This document shows, piece after piece, positions 54,311 through 63,430 of a stretch of 64,000 nucleotides of DNA. Made by a program: the position numbers and the translations under genes. Location: positions 317,501-381,500 of the forward strand of contig NZ_VFIY01000005.1 of the NCBI RefSeq assembly GCF_006385175.1, written 5' to 3'. Each line of letters starts with the position of its first letter. Positions within the stretch are counted from its first letter, which is position 1. This DNA is from Emcibacter nanhaiensis (GTDB taxonomy: Bacteria; Pseudomonadota; Alphaproteobacteria; Sphingomonadales; Emcibacteraceae). The notes under the pieces were generated by a model. It saw only the letters and a program-made list of their open reading frames with translations, did not search any database and was not told the DNA's origin.

Positions 54311-54814
54311 ATGGTTAAGTCGAATACATTAAGATTTGCAGTCAATGACAACATCGTTTACCCCAAACATGGTGTTGGCGTTATTATTGATATTGAAGAA
54401 CAGGAAATTTCCGGCATGAAGCTGGAGCTGTATGTCATTCGCTTTGAAAGCGAAAAGATGACGCTCCGTGTCCCCACCAACAAGGCTGAAGGCGCCGGCA
54501 TGCGGGCCCTGTCCAACAAAAATGTCATGGACAAGGCGTTCGTCACCCTCAAAGGCAAGGCCAAGGTCAAGCGGACCATGTGGAGCCGCCGGGCGCAGGA
54601 ATATGAAGCCAAGATCAATTCCGGTAACCTGATTTCCCTGGCCGAGGTGGTGCGCGACCTGCATCGTTCCGGTGACCAGACGGAACAGTCCTACAGCGAA
54701 CGCCAGATCTATGAATCTGCCATCAGCCGCCTGGCCCGCGAAGTGGCTGCGGTCGAGGATATCGCCGAAAAGGAAGCCCTGGAAAAGCTGGAGACCTATC
54801 TCCAGGTTGCCTGA
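54311..54814 (+). CDS. carD: CarD-family transcription regulator
   Basis: 167 residues with an N-terminal Tudor-like RNA-polymerase-interacting domain (FAVNDNIVYPKHGVGVIIDIEEQEISGMKLELYVIRFESEKMTLRVPTNKAEGAGMR) and a helical C-terminal DNA-interacting domain (WSRRAQEYEAKINSGNLISLAEVVRDLHRS). CarD proteins stabilise the open complex at many housekeeping promoters. A terminator follows directly. Confidence 0.95.
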   Translation: MVKSNTLRFAVNDNIVYPKHGVGVIIDIEEQEISGMKLELYVIRFESEKMTLRVPTNKAEGAGMRALSNKNVMDKAFVTLKGKAKVKRTMWSRRAQEYEAKINSGNLISLAEVVRDLHRSGDQTEQSYSERQIYESAISRLAREVAAVEDIAEKEALEKLETYLQVA

Positions 54815-54840
54815 TCCCTCTGCGGAAAAGAAATGAAAAA

Positions 54841-54871
54841 AAGAGCCTGTCTAATTTCAGGCTCTTTTTTT
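54841..54871 (+). terminator. Terminator after carD
   Basis: AAGAGCCTG and CAGGCTCTT form a perfect 9-bp stem with loop TCTAATTT and a T-run. Confidence 0.92.
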
Positions 54872-54956
54872 ATTTAATGTGATGTTCTAGAGTGATTTAT
54901 CCGGCGCAGGAAGTCCTGCTATACGCCGGATTCGGTAAAGAGGGACGTAAAAATTG

Positions 54957-55784
54957 ATGAGCGGTACAGACCTGTCAGCCATGGATCCGGAAAGATACGG
55001 ATGCCTTGACAATGTGCAACGCATTTGGGCCGTTGGCGCCATCCACGGCCAGGTTGATCGCCTCAGGGAACTCCACCGGATGCTGCTCGACAAGCTGTAC
55101 AAGAAGGACAAACTTGTCTATCTCGGCAATTATTTCGGCAGCAATGACGGCAATCTGGAGACCATTGACGAACTTCTGCGCAGCCGCCGGGAAATCATGT
55201 CCATGCCGTCGGTTTATATGCCCGAGGACTTTGTCTATCTTCGCGGTGCCAAGGAAGAAATGTTTTCCAAGCTCCTGCAACTGCAGTTTGCACCAAATCC
55301 GGGAGAGGTGATGGACTGGCTGCTGGATCACGGCATGGGAGCAGTAATCGAGGCTTATGGCACCAAAGCCCATGTGGCCCGCGCCATATCCCGGGAAGGA
55401 ACGCTGTCTATTACCCGCTGGACCAATGGGTTGCGCCGGGAAATCTATAATCACGCCGGCCATGGCGACCTGCTGAAACACCTGCGCCGGGCCGCTTTCA
55501 GCCGGGACGGCAAGCTGTTGTTTGTCCATGCCTCGGTCGATACCTCGCGGCCGCTGGATATGCAGAAGGACCAGTTCTGGTGGGATAACGGCAGGTTTGA
55601 CGAGATTGACGGCCCTTTCTCCGGTTTTACAAAAGTCATCCGCGGTTACGACCATTCGAATGGCGGGCTTTCCCTGGACCGGGCTCATACGGCGACGGTG
55701 GACAGCGGCTGCGGCCGGGGCGGGGACTTGTCTGCGGTATGTTTTTCGGCTGAGGGTGAGGTTCTGGACCGGATCACGGCCTGA
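54957..55784 (+). CDS. Degenerate metallophosphatase-fold protein
   Basis: 275 residues with the layout of PPP-type Ser/Thr phosphatases but altered metal ligands. The GDIHG-type motif reads VGAIHGQ (Asp lost), GDYVDRG reads GNYFGSND, and GNHE reads RGAKEE. The later parts (LLFVHASVD, VIRGYDHSNGG, TVDSGCGRGGDLSAV) are kept. A catalytic two-metal centre seems impossible, so a binding or regulatory role is more likely. AGGGACG precedes ATG 54957. It follows carD, as in related genomes. Confidence 0.8.
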   Translation: MSGTDLSAMDPERYGCLDNVQRIWAVGAIHGQVDRLRELHRMLLDKLYKKDKLVYLGNYFGSNDGNLETIDELLRSRREIMSMPSVYMPEDFVYLRGAKEEMFSKLLQLQFAPNPGEVMDWLLDHGMGAVIEAYGTKAHVARAISREGTLSITRWTNGLRREIYNHAGHGDLLKHLRRAAFSRDGKLLFVHASVDTSRPLDMQKDQFWWDNGRFDEIDGPFSGFTKVIRGYDHSNGGLSLDRAHTATVDSGCGRGGDLSAVCFSAEGEVLDRITA

Positions 55785-55989
55785 ATAATCGCGGCGTGAA
55801 ATAAAGACGTCATATTGCATTGCGATAAAATCACATAAATTTGAGACCAAGTGATCTTGCGGCTCTCGCCATGCGGGAATTTTTTTGCTATGACTGGAGG
55901 TGGAAGATATCAGTTATTTTTAACTGAATATGGACCCGGACCAGAAGACATAAAGAAGAAATTTCGGACGGGTTCAAGGAATTGTGTGG

Positions 55990-57432
55990 ATGAACAGGAT
56001 TTCCTTGTTGGTGTGTGCTGTATCAGCGACGGCGTTGACAGCGTGCACAAGCATACCGGTCGCCGACCGGGATCTTCCAGGACCCGAAACTGCCAACGCC
56101 TGGCAGGCTTCATCAGACAACGACGGTATGGTGCGGGACGGCTGGCTTGACGAGCTGAATATGCCGCAGCTGTCGCAGTTTGTCACCCAGGTCTTGGACA
56201 ATAACCCGGATTACAGAAGTACAGCACTGCTGATGGAAGCCGCCAGCTATGACCGCGGTGTGGCCGCAGCAGACCTGTACCCGTCTTTGTCGGGCTCCTT
56301 CGGCGCCCAGCGCCAGCACACCAGCAATCCGTCTGTGACAGAAAATGCCCTTTCCCTCGGCCTCGACGCCAGTTGGGAACTGGATGTCTGGGGACGTCTG
56401 AGCGCCCAGGAAAAAGCCGCGGCTTCCGACTATGCGGTGGCGAGATATGATCTGGAAGGCGCCCGCCTGTCGCTGGCCGCCCAGGTGGCCCAGAGCTGGT
56501 TTCAGGCCCTGGAAGCCGAACAGCAATATGCCCTGGCCCGGCGCACCGTGGAAAGCTACGAACGAAGCGAACGGATCATCCGCAACCGGTTTAACCGCGG
56601 CCTGAGCGACGGCCTTGACCTGCGCCTTGCGCTCAGCAACCTGGAAGCGGCCCGGGCTTCGCTCAGCGACCGCCGCGACCAGCTTGATGCCGCCCGGCGG
56701 GCGCTGGAAGTGCTGGCCGGACGCTATCCGGCAGGCTCAGTTATGGCCGACGGCGCCATTCCGGATGAATTGCCGGAGGTACCAGCCGGTCTGCCGGCGG
56801 AGCTTCTGGAGCGCCGGCCCGACCTGCAGGCGGCCAAACAGCGCCTGTATGCCGCCGGCTACCGCTCCCAACAGGCGGACAAGGCGCTGCTGCCGTCCTT
56901 CTCGCTTACTGGATCAGCCGGTAATACCTCCGACAACTTCAGCGATTTGCTGAAATTCGACAATATTTTCTGGAACCTGATCGGCGGTATAACCCAGCCG
57001 ATCTTCCAGGGCGGCCGCCTGCATTACAACGCCAAAGCCCAGGAGGCCCGGTTCGAGGCCCAGAAGGAACAGTTTGCCCAGACCCTGCTGCAGGCATTCC
57101 GGGAAGTGGAAGATGGTTTGTCTTCCGACCGCTCCCTGCATGAGCAGGTCCTGCATACGGCCAAGGCGGCCGAAGCGGCGGTCTCCGCCGAGGAAGTGGC
57201 CATCGACCAATATTCCCGCGGACTGATCAATGTGACCACGCTGCTGGATTCCCAGCGTCAGGCGCTGGCCCAGCAGAGCCAGCTCCTGCTGGTGAAAAGA
57301 TTACGCATCAATAACAGAATAAGACTCCACCTGGCACTGGGCGGGGACTTCACAACGACAACTATGGAAGATCATCAGGCAACCAACAGCTACCAGCAAA
57401 CCGCTTACGAGATCGAAGGGGATAAAAAATGA
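55990..57432 (+). CDS. RND efflux outer-membrane lipoprotein (NodT/OprM family)
   Basis: 480 residues with a lipoprotein signal (lipobox LTAC, Cys about residue 19) and two TolC-type repeats (e.g. LGLDASWELDVWGRL; GGITQPIFQGGRLHYNAKAQEARFEAQKEQFAQTLLQAFREVEDGL). It forms the outer-membrane channel for the two following genes. ATG 55990 is chosen; AAGGA lies 9 bases upstream. It overlaps the adaptor gene by four bases. Confidence 0.94.
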   Translation: MNRISLLVCAVSATALTACTSIPVADRDLPGPETANAWQASSDNDGMVRDGWLDELNMPQLSQFVTQVLDNNPDYRSTALLMEAASYDRGVAAADLYPSLSGSFGAQRQHTSNPSVTENALSLGLDASWELDVWGRLSAQEKAAASDYAVARYDLEGARLSLAAQVAQSWFQALEAEQQYALARRTVESYERSERIIRNRFNRGLSDGLDLRLALSNLEAARASLSDRRDQLDAARRALEVLAGRYPAGSVMADGAIPDELPEVPAGLPAELLERRPDLQAAKQRLYAAGYRSQQADKALLPSFSLTGSAGNTSDNFSDLLKFDNIFWNLIGGITQPIFQGGRLHYNAKAQEARFEAQKEQFAQTLLQAFREVEDGLSSDRSLHEQVLHTAKAAEAAVSAEEVAIDQYSRGLINVTTLLDSQRQALAQQSQLLLVKRLRINNRIRLHLALGGDFTTTTMEDHQATNSYQQTAYEIEGDKK

Positions 57433-58646
57433 GTATCAAGCAAAAGACGGTGTCTTTCCTGAAACGGGTTTGGTTGCCTGTTCTGGTTCTTGCCTTGGGC
57501 GTTGTTGCCAGCGTCGGCCTGGTCAAGGCCAAGCCGGAACCGGAGAAAAAGGAGCATGTGGTCGAAGCCCGCAAAGTGCGCGTCGTGACCGCCCATGCGG
57601 ACGCCACCCGCCTGAGTGTGGAAACCCAGGGAACGGTCCAGCCCAAGCAGATGATCGACCTGACCCCGCGGGTGTCCGGCAATATCGTCTATGTGTCCGA
57701 CAAGTTTGTTGCCGGTGGCACCTTTAAAAAAGGCGAAACCATCCTGCGGATTGACGCCCGTGACTATGAGGCGGCGGTAACTTCCGCCGAGGCCCGGGTG
57801 GCGGAAGCCCGTCAGCGCCTGGCGCAGGAGCAGCAGGAAGCAGCCCTTGCCAAGGAAGAATGGGAACTCCTGGGCCAGGGCGAGGCCAGCGACCTGGTGT
57901 TGCGCAAGCCGCAGCTTGCCGATGCCGAAGCCAAGCTGAAAGCAGCCGAGGCCGCGCTCTATACAGCCCGCCTGGACCTGGAACGCACTGACATTACTGC
58001 GCCGTTTAACGGCATTTTGACGGAAAAATTTGTCGATCTGGGCCAGTATATGAGCCCAGGCAGCAAAATGGGGATGTATTATTCCACCGACGTGCTGGAA
58101 GTGCGCCTGCCGCTCACCAACCGGGACCTCGGCAAGTTCGACCTGGTCAAGCTGCAGAACAACAAGGCCGACCTGAAAGTGACCCTGACCGGTACCTTTG
58201 CCAACAAAAATTATACCTGGAAGGGACGGATTGCCCGCTCTGAAGGGGTGATCGACACCAAGAGCCGGATCCTCTATGTGGTGGCGGAGCTGAAGGGCGA
58301 TGAGCTCTATTCCGTTGAAAACGGCCTGCGGATGACCATTGGCCAGTTTGTCTCCGCCGAGATCGAGGGCCGGGCCTACGCCAATGTCTACCAGCTGCCG
58401 CGCCAGGCCTTGCGCCAGGGTGACAGTGTCCTGGTGGTGGATGCGGACAATAAGCTGCGCACCCGCAAGGTCGAGGTGCTGGAAAGTACCCGTGAGCATA
58501 TCGTAGTCGCGAACGGCATCAAGGAAGGGGACAAGGTTTGTATTTCCCAGCTTGGCATTGCCGTGGACGGGACACTTGTGGAAGCCGTGCCTGCAGATGC
58601 CGGCTCCCTGTTGTCAGCCGTCGATAGCGCAGGAGGCAAGTCATGA
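57429..58646 (+). CDS. RND efflux periplasmic adaptor (HlyD/MFP family)
   Basis: 405 residues. An N-terminal membrane anchor (VWLPVLVLALGVVASVGLVKA) is followed by a lipoyl-like domain (VQPKQMIDLTPRVSGNIVYVSDKFVAGGTFKKGETILRID), an alpha-hairpin (YEAAVTSAEARVAEARQRLAQEQQEAALAKEE) and beta-barrel domains (DITAPFNGILTEKFVDLGQYMSPG). It links the channel and the RND pump. Start and stop overlap both neighbours by four bases (ATGA). Confidence 0.94.
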   Translation: MSIKQKTVSFLKRVWLPVLVLALGVVASVGLVKAKPEPEKKEHVVEARKVRVVTAHADATRLSVETQGTVQPKQMIDLTPRVSGNIVYVSDKFVAGGTFKKGETILRIDARDYEAAVTSAEARVAEARQRLAQEQQEAALAKEEWELLGQGEASDLVLRKPQLADAEAKLKAAEAALYTARLDLERTDITAPFNGILTEKFVDLGQYMSPGSKMGMYYSTDVLEVRLPLTNRDLGKFDLVKLQNNKADLKVTLTGTFANKNYTWKGRIARSEGVIDTKSRILYVVAELKGDELYSVENGLRMTIGQFVSAEIEGRAYANVYQLPRQALRQGDSVLVVDADNKLRTRKVEVLESTREHIVVANGIKEGDKVCISQLGIAVDGTLVEAVPADAGSLLSAVDSAGGKS

Positions 58647-61600
58647 AAAGCATCGTCAAATGGTTTGTCAACAACCCGGTTGCCACCAACCTGATCATGA
58701 TCGTGATCCTGATCGGCGGCATCATGGGCTATCAGAGCGTGGGCAAGATTGCTTTTCCGACCTTTCCCCTTAACGAGATCCGGGTCAGTGTGAACTATCT
58801 TGGCGCCGGTCCCCGCGAGGTGGAGGAAAGGGTGCTTGTCCGTGTCGAGGAAGCGGTCTTTGACCTGCAGGGCATCAAACGGCTCTATAGCCGCGCTCGT
58901 GAAGGCAACGGCATGGTCCGTATCGAGGTCGAGGATGGCTATGATCCCGACAAGATGCTCAATGAGGTCAAGGCGCGGGTGGACGCGATCAATACCCTTC
59001 CGGCTTTGTCAGAACGTCCCATTGTGGAGCGCGACTACGCCCAGAGCGACGTGATCAACCTTGTGGTTTACGGCGACATTGGCGAAAAGGAGCTGAAGGA
59101 ACTCGGCCGCGATATTCGTGACAAGATCGCTACCATCCCCGGAGCAGCCAAAACGCAACTGGACGCCGTACGCGACTATGAAATTTCCATCGAAGTGTCC
59201 GAACTGGACCTGCAGAAATACGGCCTGACCTTTGACGATGTCTCCAATGCCATCGCCCGGTCTTCCGTCAATATGCCGGCCGGCAAGGTGGACAATGAAT
59301 CCGGCCAGATCCAGATCATGACCCGCGGTCAGGCTTACGTTCAGGAAGACTTTGAAAATATCGTGGTCCTGCGCAATGAAGACGGCACAAGGGTACTGCT
59401 GAAAGATGTCGCCAGGGTTGTCGACGGTTTCACCGACGACCAGTTCCGGATCGGCTTTAACGGCAAGCCGGGCGTACTTCTGTTTGTGCGCACCGAAGGC
59501 ACCCCTGACGTGGTGCAATTAAGCAAGCAGATCAATAAAATGATCGAGGAAGAAATCCGCCCGACCCTGCCTGAGGGCGTGCAAATGGACAACTGGTTCG
59601 ACACTTCCGACTTTTTCAACAGCCGGCTCAGCATGCTGTTGTGGAACGGTATTTCGGGCCTGATCCTGGTGTTTGTCTGCCTGATGATTTTCCTGAATGT
59701 GGAATTGTCCTTCTGGGTGACCGCGGGGATCGCCATATCCTTCCTCGGCTGCCTGATGCTGTTGCCGTCGACGGGGGTCAGCCTGACCATGATTTCCCTG
59801 TTCGCCTTTATCCTGATCCTGGGGATTGTGGTGGATGACGCCATTATCATCGGTGAAAGCATTCACCGGGAAAACCAGCATGGGGTGATTGGCGGCGAGG
59901 GAGCAATCGTCGGCACCGAGAAAGTGGCCAAGCCGGTGATCTTTTCGGCGCTGACCACCATGATCGCCTTCCTGCCGCTGGCGTTCCTGCCCGGCAACTC
60001 GGGCAAGGTCACCTATGTGATCCCGGTGGTGGTGATCCTGTGCCTCTGCTTTTCCCTGCTGGAATCCCTCCTGATTCTGCCGACCCATCTGCGTCACGGC
60101 GGAGAGAAGGGCACCGGTTTCCTGTCCAAAGTCGCCAACTTGTCGCTGATCCGCAATGTCCTGGATAACATGTCCAAGCTGTTCACCCGCATCCAGGATA
60201 AGGCGTCGCAGTTCCTGAACTGGTTCGTCTATTCCTGGTACCGGCCGTTTCTGGACAAGGTATTGCATCGCGCCGGGCTGTCGCTGTGCATTATCCTGGC
60301 CGGCAGCATGATCGTCTTTTCCCTGAACATCGCCGGCTGGGTGAAAAACACCTTCATGCCGGACGTGCCCATGGACTTTGTCCAGGCCCGGATCGACTTT
60401 CCGGCCGGATCGCCTTATGACACCATCGATCAGGCGACCCATATCCTGGAGGATGCTGCCCTGAAGCTGAAAGATGAACTGGCACAGGAGTATCCGGACC
60501 AGAAAGTTATCAAAGATGTGCTGACCTGGACCAGCAACCGCAGCGGCTCCGCCCGCGCCTTCCTGATCCTGGTGCCGGCTGAAGAGCGGGATGTCAACGT
60601 GGTGCAGATCACCGAGCGCTGGCGCGACATGACGCCGGTCATTCCCGATGCCAAGAATGTCAACTTCGACTTTTCCGGCCAGGGCAGCAGCGGTCCCACG
60701 ATCGATCTGTTGATCAAGTCCCGCAATCCGGAGCAGATTGAGCAGGCGGCGCTGGCGCTGAAGGATGTCTATCGCGGCTACAACGGCCTCTATAATGTCA
60801 CTGACTCCGGCGATACGGCCCGTATGGAAGCGGTGCTGAACCTGAAGCCCAGTGCTGAAAACCTCGGCCTGTCCCTGGCGGATATTGCCCGCCAGGTGCG
60901 CCAGGCCTTTTACGGGGATGAAGTGCAGCGTATCCCGCGCGGCCCGGACGATGTGAAGGTGATGGTCCGCCTGCCCAAGGAAGACCGTACCTCCTTTGAC
61001 ACCATGAACGACCTGTATGTGCGGACCCCGGGGGGCGAAGAAGTGCCCTTTGGCGCCGCCGCGGACATCAGCTACCGCCAGGCCTATACCACCATCGAAC
61101 GCACCGACCGCATGCGGACCCTGGAGGTGATGGCCAACGTGGACCCCGATGTGGCCAATGCCAGCGAAATCCTGAAGGATATCGAGGAAAAATATTTCCC
61201 CGAGTGGAAGAAGAAATTCCCCGACGTGGAATTCAGCCTCGAAGGCGACCAGCGGGAAGAGCAGGAATTCATGCAGTCCCTGGCGTCCGGGTTCGGCATC
61301 GCCCTGCTCGCCATCTACTTCCTGATGGCGGTGGCCTTCAAATCCTATATCCAGCCGTTCCTGATCTTTACCGCGATCCCGTTCGGCTATATGGGCGCGA
61401 TCCTCGGCCACCTGGCGCTCGGCATGGATCTCAGCATCTATTCGATCCTGGGCATCGTGGCGGCCGCCGGCGTGGTGATCAACGACAACCTGGTGCTGCT
61501 GGACTATATCCACAAGCTCAGGGACCGGGGCCATGACGCGCTCAGGGCGATCGAGATTGCGGCGGAAGAACGTTTCCGTCCCATCTTCCTGACCTCGCTG

Positions 61601-61816
61601 ACCACCTTCATCGGCCTGGTGCCGATGATGATGGAAACCAGCGTGCAGGCCAAGTTCCTGGTGCCGACCGTGGTCTCCCTCGCTTTCGGGGTGGCCCTGT
61701 CCTCCATCGCGACCCTGTTCCTGGTGCCGATCCTCTACCTGATGGTGGCCCGGACACGCGAGAAGCTGAGCTTCCTGCTCGGCCACAAGGAACCGTCCGT
61801 GATTGTCGGAGAGTGA
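58643..61816 (+). CDS. RND efflux inner-membrane transporter (AcrB/HAE1-like)
   Basis: 1057 residues, the normal RND length, with 12 TM segments in two sets of six and two large periplasmic loops. The proton-relay Asp lies in LILGIVVDDAIIIGESIHRENQHG, while the second half has GIVAAAGVVINDNLVLLDYIHKLRDRG and EERFRPIFLTSLTTFIGLVPMM. The exported substrate is unknown. No regulator gene is adjacent, so control is probably by a distant or global factor. Confidence 0.95.
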   Translation: MKSIVKWFVNNPVATNLIMIVILIGGIMGYQSVGKIAFPTFPLNEIRVSVNYLGAGPREVEERVLVRVEEAVFDLQGIKRLYSRAREGNGMVRIEVEDGYDPDKMLNEVKARVDAINTLPALSERPIVERDYAQSDVINLVVYGDIGEKELKELGRDIRDKIATIPGAAKTQLDAVRDYEISIEVSELDLQKYGLTFDDVSNAIARSSVNMPAGKVDNESGQIQIMTRGQAYVQEDFENIVVLRNEDGTRVLLKDVARVVDGFTDDQFRIGFNGKPGVLLFVRTEGTPDVVQLSKQINKMIEEEIRPTLPEGVQMDNWFDTSDFFNSRLSMLLWNGISGLILVFVCLMIFLNVELSFWVTAGIAISFLGCLMLLPSTGVSLTMISLFAFILILGIVVDDAIIIGESIHRENQHGVIGGEGAIVGTEKVAKPVIFSALTTMIAFLPLAFLPGNSGKVTYVIPVVVILCLCFSLLESLLILPTHLRHGGEKGTGFLSKVANLSLIRNVLDNMSKLFTRIQDKASQFLNWFVYSWYRPFLDKVLHRAGLSLCIILAGSMIVFSLNIAGWVKNTFMPDVPMDFVQARIDFPAGSPYDTIDQATHILEDAALKLKDELAQEYPDQKVIKDVLTWTSNRSGSARAFLILVPAEERDVNVVQITERWRDMTPVIPDAKNVNFDFSGQGSSGPTIDLLIKSRNPEQIEQAALALKDVYRGYNGLYNVTDSGDTARMEAVLNLKPSAENLGLSLADIARQVRQAFYGDEVQRIPRGPDDVKVMVRLPKEDRTSFDTMNDLYVRTPGGEEVPFGAAADISYRQAYTTIERTDRMRTLEVMANVDPDVANASEILKDIEEKYFPEWKKKFPDVEFSLEGDQREEQEFMQSLASGFGIALLAIYFLMAVAFKSYIQPFLIFTAIPFGYMGAILGHLALGMDLSIYSILGIVAAAGVVINDNLVLLDYIHKLRDRGHDALRAIEIAAEERFRPIFLTSLTTFIGLVPMMMETSVQAKFLVPTVVSLAFGVALSSIATLFLVPILYLMVARTREKLSFLLGHKEPSVIVGE

Positions 61817-61869
61817 AGAGAGTAGAATAAAAGCCTAGCCCACTATAACAAGCAAGCCACACAACCTGT

Positions 61870-61900
61870 GCCGGGAGAGTACTCTCTCCCGGCCTTTTTT
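61870..61900 (+). terminator. Terminator after the RND operon
   Basis: GCCGGGAGAG and CTCTCCCGGC form a 10-bp perfect stem with loop TACT, followed by six T. It separates the operon from the convergent M48 gene. Confidence 0.93.
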
Positions 61901-61901
61901 A

Positions 61902-63401
61902 TCATTCGACAATCAGTTTCAGGCGCTCGCCGACCCGGAGTGTGCTGTTTTTCTGCAAGCCGTTCAGGGTCAGGAATCGCTCCAGCTGATAGTCGTCAAA
62001 GGCCATATGCCGGGACAGGCTCTGGGCGGTGTCGCCCTTTTGCACGGTAATCACCTTGATGCGCTTGGCCTTCACTTTGTCGGCTTCGGAAGCACTGAGC
62101 TTGCGGAAGCTGTAGGCCATGGTCTTGAGGCCTGGTTCCAGCGCGGCGACATTATTCTGCGGCATGATCATCAGGAAGTGATAGGCCTGGGTGGCGGAAT
62201 AGCGGATTGCCACCATGCGCACCAGCACCGGCTGGTTGCTGAGGGTGCCGGTGGTGGTGGCGGTCAGTCCGGCCATGCCGTTGATGGTCATGTCCTGCCA
62301 GTTTTCCAGTGCGCCATTGTCGCTGATGCTTTTCCAGGCTTCATTCATATATTGCTGCAGGCTTTTGCCCTCGGCGCTGCCGCCGGCGAAGATAACGGCC
62401 GCGCCTTCTGCGGCGCCGCTGCCCTGGGCGACGACGGCGGTGGAGCTGTTGCTCATTTTATAATTTTCCGGCACCTCGAAGGTGAACAGCATCTTGGGAT
62501 GCCAGAAGATGCGGCCGCGGATCAGGCCCTGGTCCGGATTGTCGCCGTAAATCATGCCGTCGATGACGCTGAGATAGCGGTCGTGTCCCGAATCGCGGCT
62601 GCCCTGGGCGATGCCGGTATCCCTGGCCAGTTGATAGGCGCGGCTGGCCCGGTCCTCGGTATTGGGGTGGGTCGAGAAAAATTCCGGCGTGCGTTCCGAC
62701 CCGCTGCGGTTGGCGATCAGGTCGGCGAGGTCGCTTTCGGCCTTCAGGCTGTCCAGCATGTGGCCGGCGCCGTAAGGATCGATGCCGGCCCGGCTGGTGT
62801 AGCGCACGCCGAGGCTGTCGGCCTGGTATTCCTGGTCGCGGCTGTAGCTCAACAGGTACAGCTGGGAGCCGTAGTTGACCAGGTTCGCCACTTCCTCGCT
62901 GCCGGCCAGGACGCCGACCCCGGCGCCAAGAATATTGGCGAAGACCGACTGGTTGTAGCGTTTGGCGGTATGGCGGGCGGTGACATGGCCGATTTCATGA
63001 CCCAGCACGCTGGCCATTTCCGCCTCGGAATTGAACAAGGCGAGAATGCCGCGGGTCACATAGATATAGCCGCCGGGCAGGGCGAAGGCGTTGACGATCG
63101 GGCTGTCCAGCACGGTAAAGGTGAAGCCCAGTTCCGGCAGCTCGGACACCGCCGCCAGCCGGCCGCCGACCGTGGCCACATAGCCGCCGATATTCGGGTC
63201 GTCATAAACGCCGCCATGCTCCTTGATCACCGAGGGGTGGGCCTCGGCGCCCAGCGAAGCTTCCTGGCTCGGACTCATGAAGGGGGTGAATTCCCGCTGG
63301 CCGGTGGCCGGATTAAGGGTGGTACACCCCGCCAGAGAGACGATCATCAGACCGCCCACAAGCCATTTGCTGACAATTCCGGTGATTTTGTTCAATGCCA
63401 T
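61902..63401 (-). CDS. M48-family lipoprotein metalloprotease (BepA-like) with LysM-like end
   Basis: 499 residues. A lipoprotein signal (lipobox LAGC) is followed by an M48 protease domain with HExxH in SVLGHEIGHVTARHTAKR and the third ligand in RDQEYQADSLGVRY. After a central region the C-terminus has a LysM-like motif (ITVQKGDTAQSLSRHMAFDDYQLERFLTLNGLQKNSTLRVGERLKLI). BepA-type proteases help quality control of outer-membrane proteins; the LysM part would bind peptidoglycan. Confidence 0.92.
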   Translation of the reverse strand: MALNKITGIVSKWLVGGLMIVSLAGCTTLNPATGQREFTPFMSPSQEASLGAEAHPSVIKEHGGVYDDPNIGGYVATVGGRLAAVSELPELGFTFTVLDSPIVNAFALPGGYIYVTRGILALFNSEAEMASVLGHEIGHVTARHTAKRYNQSVFANILGAGVGVLAGSEEVANLVNYGSQLYLLSYSRDQEYQADSLGVRYTSRAGIDPYGAGHMLDSLKAESDLADLIANRSGSERTPEFFSTHPNTEDRASRAYQLARDTGIAQGSRDSGHDRYLSVIDGMIYGDNPDQGLIRGRIFWHPKMLFTFEVPENYKMSNSSTAVVAQGSGAAEGAAVIFAGGSAEGKSLQQYMNEAWKSISDNGALENWQDMTINGMAGLTATTTGTLSNQPVLVRMVAIRYSATQAYHFLMIMPQNNVAALEPGLKTMAYSFRKLSASEADKVKAKRIKVITVQKGDTAQSLSRHMAFDDYQLERFLTLNGLQKNSTLRVGERLKLIVE

Positions 63402-63430
63402 GTTCTGTTACTCCCCTCATCGGCTGCTGA

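Noticed and set aside
59519-61786. 755-codon antisense frame in the RND pump gene
   Set aside because: The sense frame encodes a full RND transporter with all motifs; the antisense product is His/Gln-rich with no domains.
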